Below are positions 14,532 through 16,375 of a stretch of 16,375 bases of DNA, piece after piece. Position 1 is the stretch's first letter. Every line of letters begins with the position of its first letter. Source of the stretch: Anaerolineaceae bacterium (lineage in GTDB: Bacteria > Chloroflexota > Anaerolineae > Anaerolineales > Anaerolineaceae); the NCBI GenBank assembly GCA_003446605.1, contig DMDF01000189.1, positions 1-16,375 of the forward strand. Reading direction: 5' to 3'. The position numbers were made by a program, and so were the translations under genes. The notes under the pieces were generated by a model. The model was not told the DNA's origin. It was given only the letters and a program-made list of their open reading frames with translations, and did no database searches.

Positions 14532-14547
14532 CCTGCTCAAGAGCAAC

Positions 14548-15048
14548 ATGAAAACTGTATTAGTCCTAAACGCAAATTTTGAACCGATCAATATCTGCAG
14601 CACCCATCGTGCAATAGGATTGATCTACCTTGATAAAGCCTCTCTGGTTTTGAACGGAAGGGGTGTCATCCATACCATTAACCAAGACTATCCAAAACCA
14701 TCCGTCATCAGGCTTCAATACATGGTGCACTGCCCCCGACCACAGGTTCCATTATCACGCAAAGAGATATTTCGGCGGGATAACTACACCTGCCAATACT
14801 GCGGGAAGCACAGTGATGAATTAACCATCGATCATGTTATCCCAAAGCATCTGGGCGGTGCCCATACCTGGGAGAATGTTGTTACTGCTTGCGCCAGATG
14901 CAACCACTTAAAGGGTGGTAGAACACTTGAAATGACCAATATGCAGCTGCACAGTAAACCTCACGCACCCCCTTCGTCAGCAGAATACATTTTTGAAAAA
15001 CACATCGCAGAAAATGAGGAATGGGAACCATTTTTACAGGGTTGGTAA
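14548..15048 (+). CDS. Stand-alone HNH endonuclease-like protein
   Basis: A 166-residue protein with a C-terminal HNH nuclease fold. The zinc-ribbon cysteines are C82-x2-C85 (TCQYCGK) and C115-x2-C118 (TACARCN). The metal/catalytic motif is TIDHVIPKHLGG (93-104) with D95 and H96, then N110 and N119. The N-terminal 70 residues (MKTVLVLNANFEPINICS, then HRAIGLIYLDKASLV) form a conserved module seen before HNH domains in a family common in cyanobacteria and Chloroflexi; its role is unknown to me. DNA cleavage is inferred from the fold. There is no methylase, intein or phage gene nearby, so a restriction or homing role is not supported. ATG 14548 is chosen since the promoter lies just upstream; a weak AAGAG is at 14539-14543. 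A strong hairpin follows. Confidence 0.85.
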   Translation: MKTVLVLNANFEPINICSTHRAIGLIYLDKASLVLNGRGVIHTINQDYPKPSVIRLQYMVHCPRPQVPLSRKEIFRRDNYTCQYCGKHSDELTIDHVIPKHLGGAHTWENVVTACARCNHLKGGRTLEMTNMQLHSKPHAPPSSAEYIFEKHIAENEEWEPFLQGW

Positions 15049-15052
15049 ATAA

Positions 15053-15084
15053 AAAAGAGCTGCTCATATAAAAGCAGCTCTTTT
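15053..15084. terminator. Bidirectional terminator between the HNH and ferritin genes
   Basis: AAAAGAGCTGCT (15053-15064) pairs perfectly with AGCAGCTCTTTT (15073-15084) around an eight-base loop. It gives a T-run on either strand. It begins five bases after the HNH stop and lies 13 bases beyond the ferritin stop, serving both convergent genes. Confidence 0.9.
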
Positions 15085-15097
15085 CGTTCTTTTTGAG

Positions 15098-15592
15098 TTA
15101 TTCTGCCCGTCCTCCAAGAGAACGATCGAGCATGAACAATGCAGTACCTTTGTCACCAACTTTTTTCAAGGTTTCCAAAATTTCTCCTGCATGTTCTTCT
15201 TCTTCCACCTGCTCATCTACAAACCAGTTCAGAAAAGACTGGCTGGCATAATCTTTGTCTTCGACCGCTATGCTATACAGCAAGTTAATGCGGTCAGTAA
15301 CGCTTTTTTCATGTCCCAATACCATTTCGAAGATCTCAACCAGAGTTCCAAATTCCAGGGGTGGCTGCTCAATCGCTTCGAGATTCACCTTGGCGCCGCG
15401 GCTGTTGAGATATTCATAGAATTTCATACCATGTTCCATTTCCTCTTTTGCCTGAACTTTCATCCAATGTCCAAAGCCTTTCAAATTTTGGGCATCAAAA
15501 TGGCTCGCCATGGATAGGTATAAATACGCAGAATACAATTCATGTCTGATCTGCACATTCATTTCTTTGATCAATTTTTCACTAAACATCAT
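15098..15592 (-). CDS. Bacterial non-haem ferritin, FtnA type
   Basis: A 164-residue ferritin, the 24-mer iron-storage protein that oxidises Fe(II) at a di-iron centre and stores the mineral. All ferroxidase ligands of E. coli FtnA are present, shifted by one: E18, E51, H54, E95, Q128 and E131, with the nearby tyrosine Y25. No haem-binding methionine pattern of bacterioferritin is apparent and there is no encapsulin-targeting tail. The start is ATG 15592, the first of two consecutive ATGs, with GAGG seven bases upstream. A palindrome overlaps the likely promoter, suggesting regulation. It is a single-gene unit ending at the shared hairpin. Length is normal. Confidence 0.95.
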   Translation of the reverse strand: MMFSEKLIKEMNVQIRHELYSAYLYLSMASHFDAQNLKGFGHWMKVQAKEEMEHGMKFYEYLNSRGAKVNLEAIEQPPLEFGTLVEIFEMVLGHEKSVTDRINLLYSIAVEDKDYASQSFLNWFVDEQVEEEEHAGEILETLKKVGDKGTALFMLDRSLGGRAE

Positions 15593-15611
15593 TTCTGTTC
15601 CTCTCTGTATG

Positions 15612-15646
15612 ATTAAGTTATCTTAATTTTAAGGATCTGGAGTGAA
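15612..15646 (-). promoter_or_regulatory. Putative ferritin promoter with overlapping palindromic operator
   Basis: ATTAAG-TTAT-CTTAAT (15612-15627) is a perfect six-base inverted repeat with a four-base centre, 19 bases before the ferritin ATG. On the minus strand it overlaps a GATAAC -10-like box (15617-15622). TTCACT (complement of 15641-15646) lies 18 bases upstream as a weak -35. An operator on the -10 would suit repression by a metal regulator, but the sequence is not a clear Fur box and I do not name one. Confidence 0.4.
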
Positions 15647-15671
15647 AAAAATATCGAAACTTTATTAATGT

Positions 15672-16375
15672 TTACTGCATCTCTGATTCTGCTTCATTTT
15701 CCTCTTCGGAAGGAATTACCTCATCCGTTCCTTCAGGTATCTGCTTCGAAAATTTACGATGTCTTATGATCAACATCACAATCGAGAATATCATGACAAC
15801 CACCATGGTTACCTGATTGATATTGACCCCTCCCACTAACGAAGAATCCAGCCGCATAAATTCGAGCAGGAACCTTCCAAGCGGATATACGATCAAATAG
15901 GTAAATAAAAGATCACCAGGGATCAATTTATCTTTTAACTGCCTTTCCATTAAAAGCAGCAAGAACATGTTCATCAGGTTCCATAATGATTCATACAGGA
16001 ACATGGGATGGTAGGTAGAGTACTGCATATATTCCGGTAAACGATTCGCCTCATCGATGTAGATCGCCCAGGGGAGATCGGTGGGAGAACCATACAGTTC
16101 TTGATTAATAAAATTCCCCCAGCGACCAATCGCCTGTGCCAGCGCTACCCCAGGGATGATCACATCCGCCCAGGTGTAAAAATTGATCTTCTTCTTTCGT
16201 GAATAGATCATCAGTGCTAATATCCCACCCAGGATTCCACCAGGGATTCCCAAACCGCCTTTACGGACCATCAAGATTTCAATCGGATTGGAAAGATAAT
16301 AATCGCCCCCGGCCCCCATTGATTTTGAAGGGGTGAATACATGCCATAAACGCGCTCCAATAATGCCTGCAATAA
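15672..16375 (-). CDS. lgt: Prolipoprotein diacylglyceryl transferase, N-terminus beyond the window
   Basis: 233 residues of Lgt, the membrane enzyme that moves diacylglycerol from phosphatidylglycerol to the lipobox cysteine of prolipoproteins. The frame is open to the right edge; the ATG at 16319 is internal, since I-I-G-A-R-L-W-H-V upstream of it is the conserved Lgt helix motif G-A-R-L. Further signatures are KGGLGIPGGILGG, the hallmark GRWGNFINQELYG, HPMFLYESLWN, and LGRFLLEFMR. These include the arginine and asparagine/glutamate of the Lgt signature and the late G-R-F-x-x-E-x-x-R site. The histidine seen before G-G in E. coli is proline here; that position varies in other phyla. The C-terminus carries an acidic, glutamate-rich tail of about 20 residues. 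The ferritin start lies 79 bases downstream. Confidence 0.95.
   Translation of the reverse strand, partial: IAGIIGARLWHVFTPSKSMGAGGDYYLSNPIEILMVRKGGLGIPGGILGGILALMIYSRKKKINFYTWADVIIPGVALAQAIGRWGNFINQELYGSPTDLPWAIYIDEANRLPEYMQYSTYHPMFLYESLWNLMNMFLLLLMERQLKDKLIPGDLLFTYLIVYPLGRFLLEFMRLDSSLVGGVNINQVTMVVVMIFSIVMLIIRHRKFSKQIPEGTDEVIPSEEENEAESEMQ

Noticed and set aside
14506..14547. Earlier ATG start for the HNH gene
   Set aside because: It lies upstream of the extended -10 promoter, and the family N-terminus begins at MKTVLVLNANFEP.
1..16375. parS sites, tRNA genes, CRISPR arrays or insertion sequences
   Set aside because: I looked for TGTTTCACGTGAAACA-like palindromes, cloverleaf-type sequences, regular spaced repeats and transposase motifs and saw none.

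Overview
The window is a gene-dense bacterial chromosome segment with about 15 protein genes, no RNA genes, no mobile elements and no CRISPR. Moderate GC content, SecG/Lgt without any outer-membrane genes, an archaeal-sized RtcB with archease, a RodA/PbpA-like fusion and a lone family-5 solute-binding protein suggest Chloroflexota, probably Anaerolineae. This placement is inferred from gene content and remembered similarity, not from a search.

Layout. Bases 1-4346 (+) form a tight run: the end of parA, parB, a YtcJ-type amidohydrolase, a protein with two Xre-like HTH domains, and a GNAT acetyltransferase. Junctions are short or overlapping, so this is probably one transcript extending the chromosome-partition operon into metabolic or regulatory genes. 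Bases 4341-9475 (-) hold, in transcription order, archease, rtcB (RNA ligase), secG (own promoter and terminator), a membrane-anchored family-5 solute-binding protein, a PduO-type corrinoid adenosyltransferase, and a four-helix DUF4405-like membrane protein with two matching histidine motifs. Bases 9560-13214 (+) hold a 54-residue membrane protein, translationally coupled to methylthioadenosine phosphorylase, then an 865-residue SEDS (FtsW/RodA)-penicillin-binding-protein fusion. Bases 13211-16375 hold tyrS (-), an HNH nuclease-like gene (+), a ferritin (-) and the C-terminal part of lgt (-).

The most unusual gene is the SEDS-PBP fusion. The glycan-polymerase half keeps its hallmark motifs, but all three transpeptidase motifs are damaged: SxxK reads S-I-L-I, the SxN position reads G-C-P, and KTG reads F-Q-G. 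It may be a polymerase with a built-in, catalytically dead partner domain. It also appears to start at an ATT codon, seven bases after a strong Shine-Dalgarno sequence. Other points to check are a near-leaderless promoter embedded in the secG terminator, the small membrane protein coupled to mtnP, the duplicated six-histidine membrane protein, and two operator-like palindromes.

Functionally, archease and RtcB form an RNA repair/tRNA splicing pair; SecG and Lgt serve protein export and lipoprotein maturation; MTAP salvages adenine and methionine from methylthioadenosine; ferritin stores iron. No stretch longer than about 130 bases lacks a gene.
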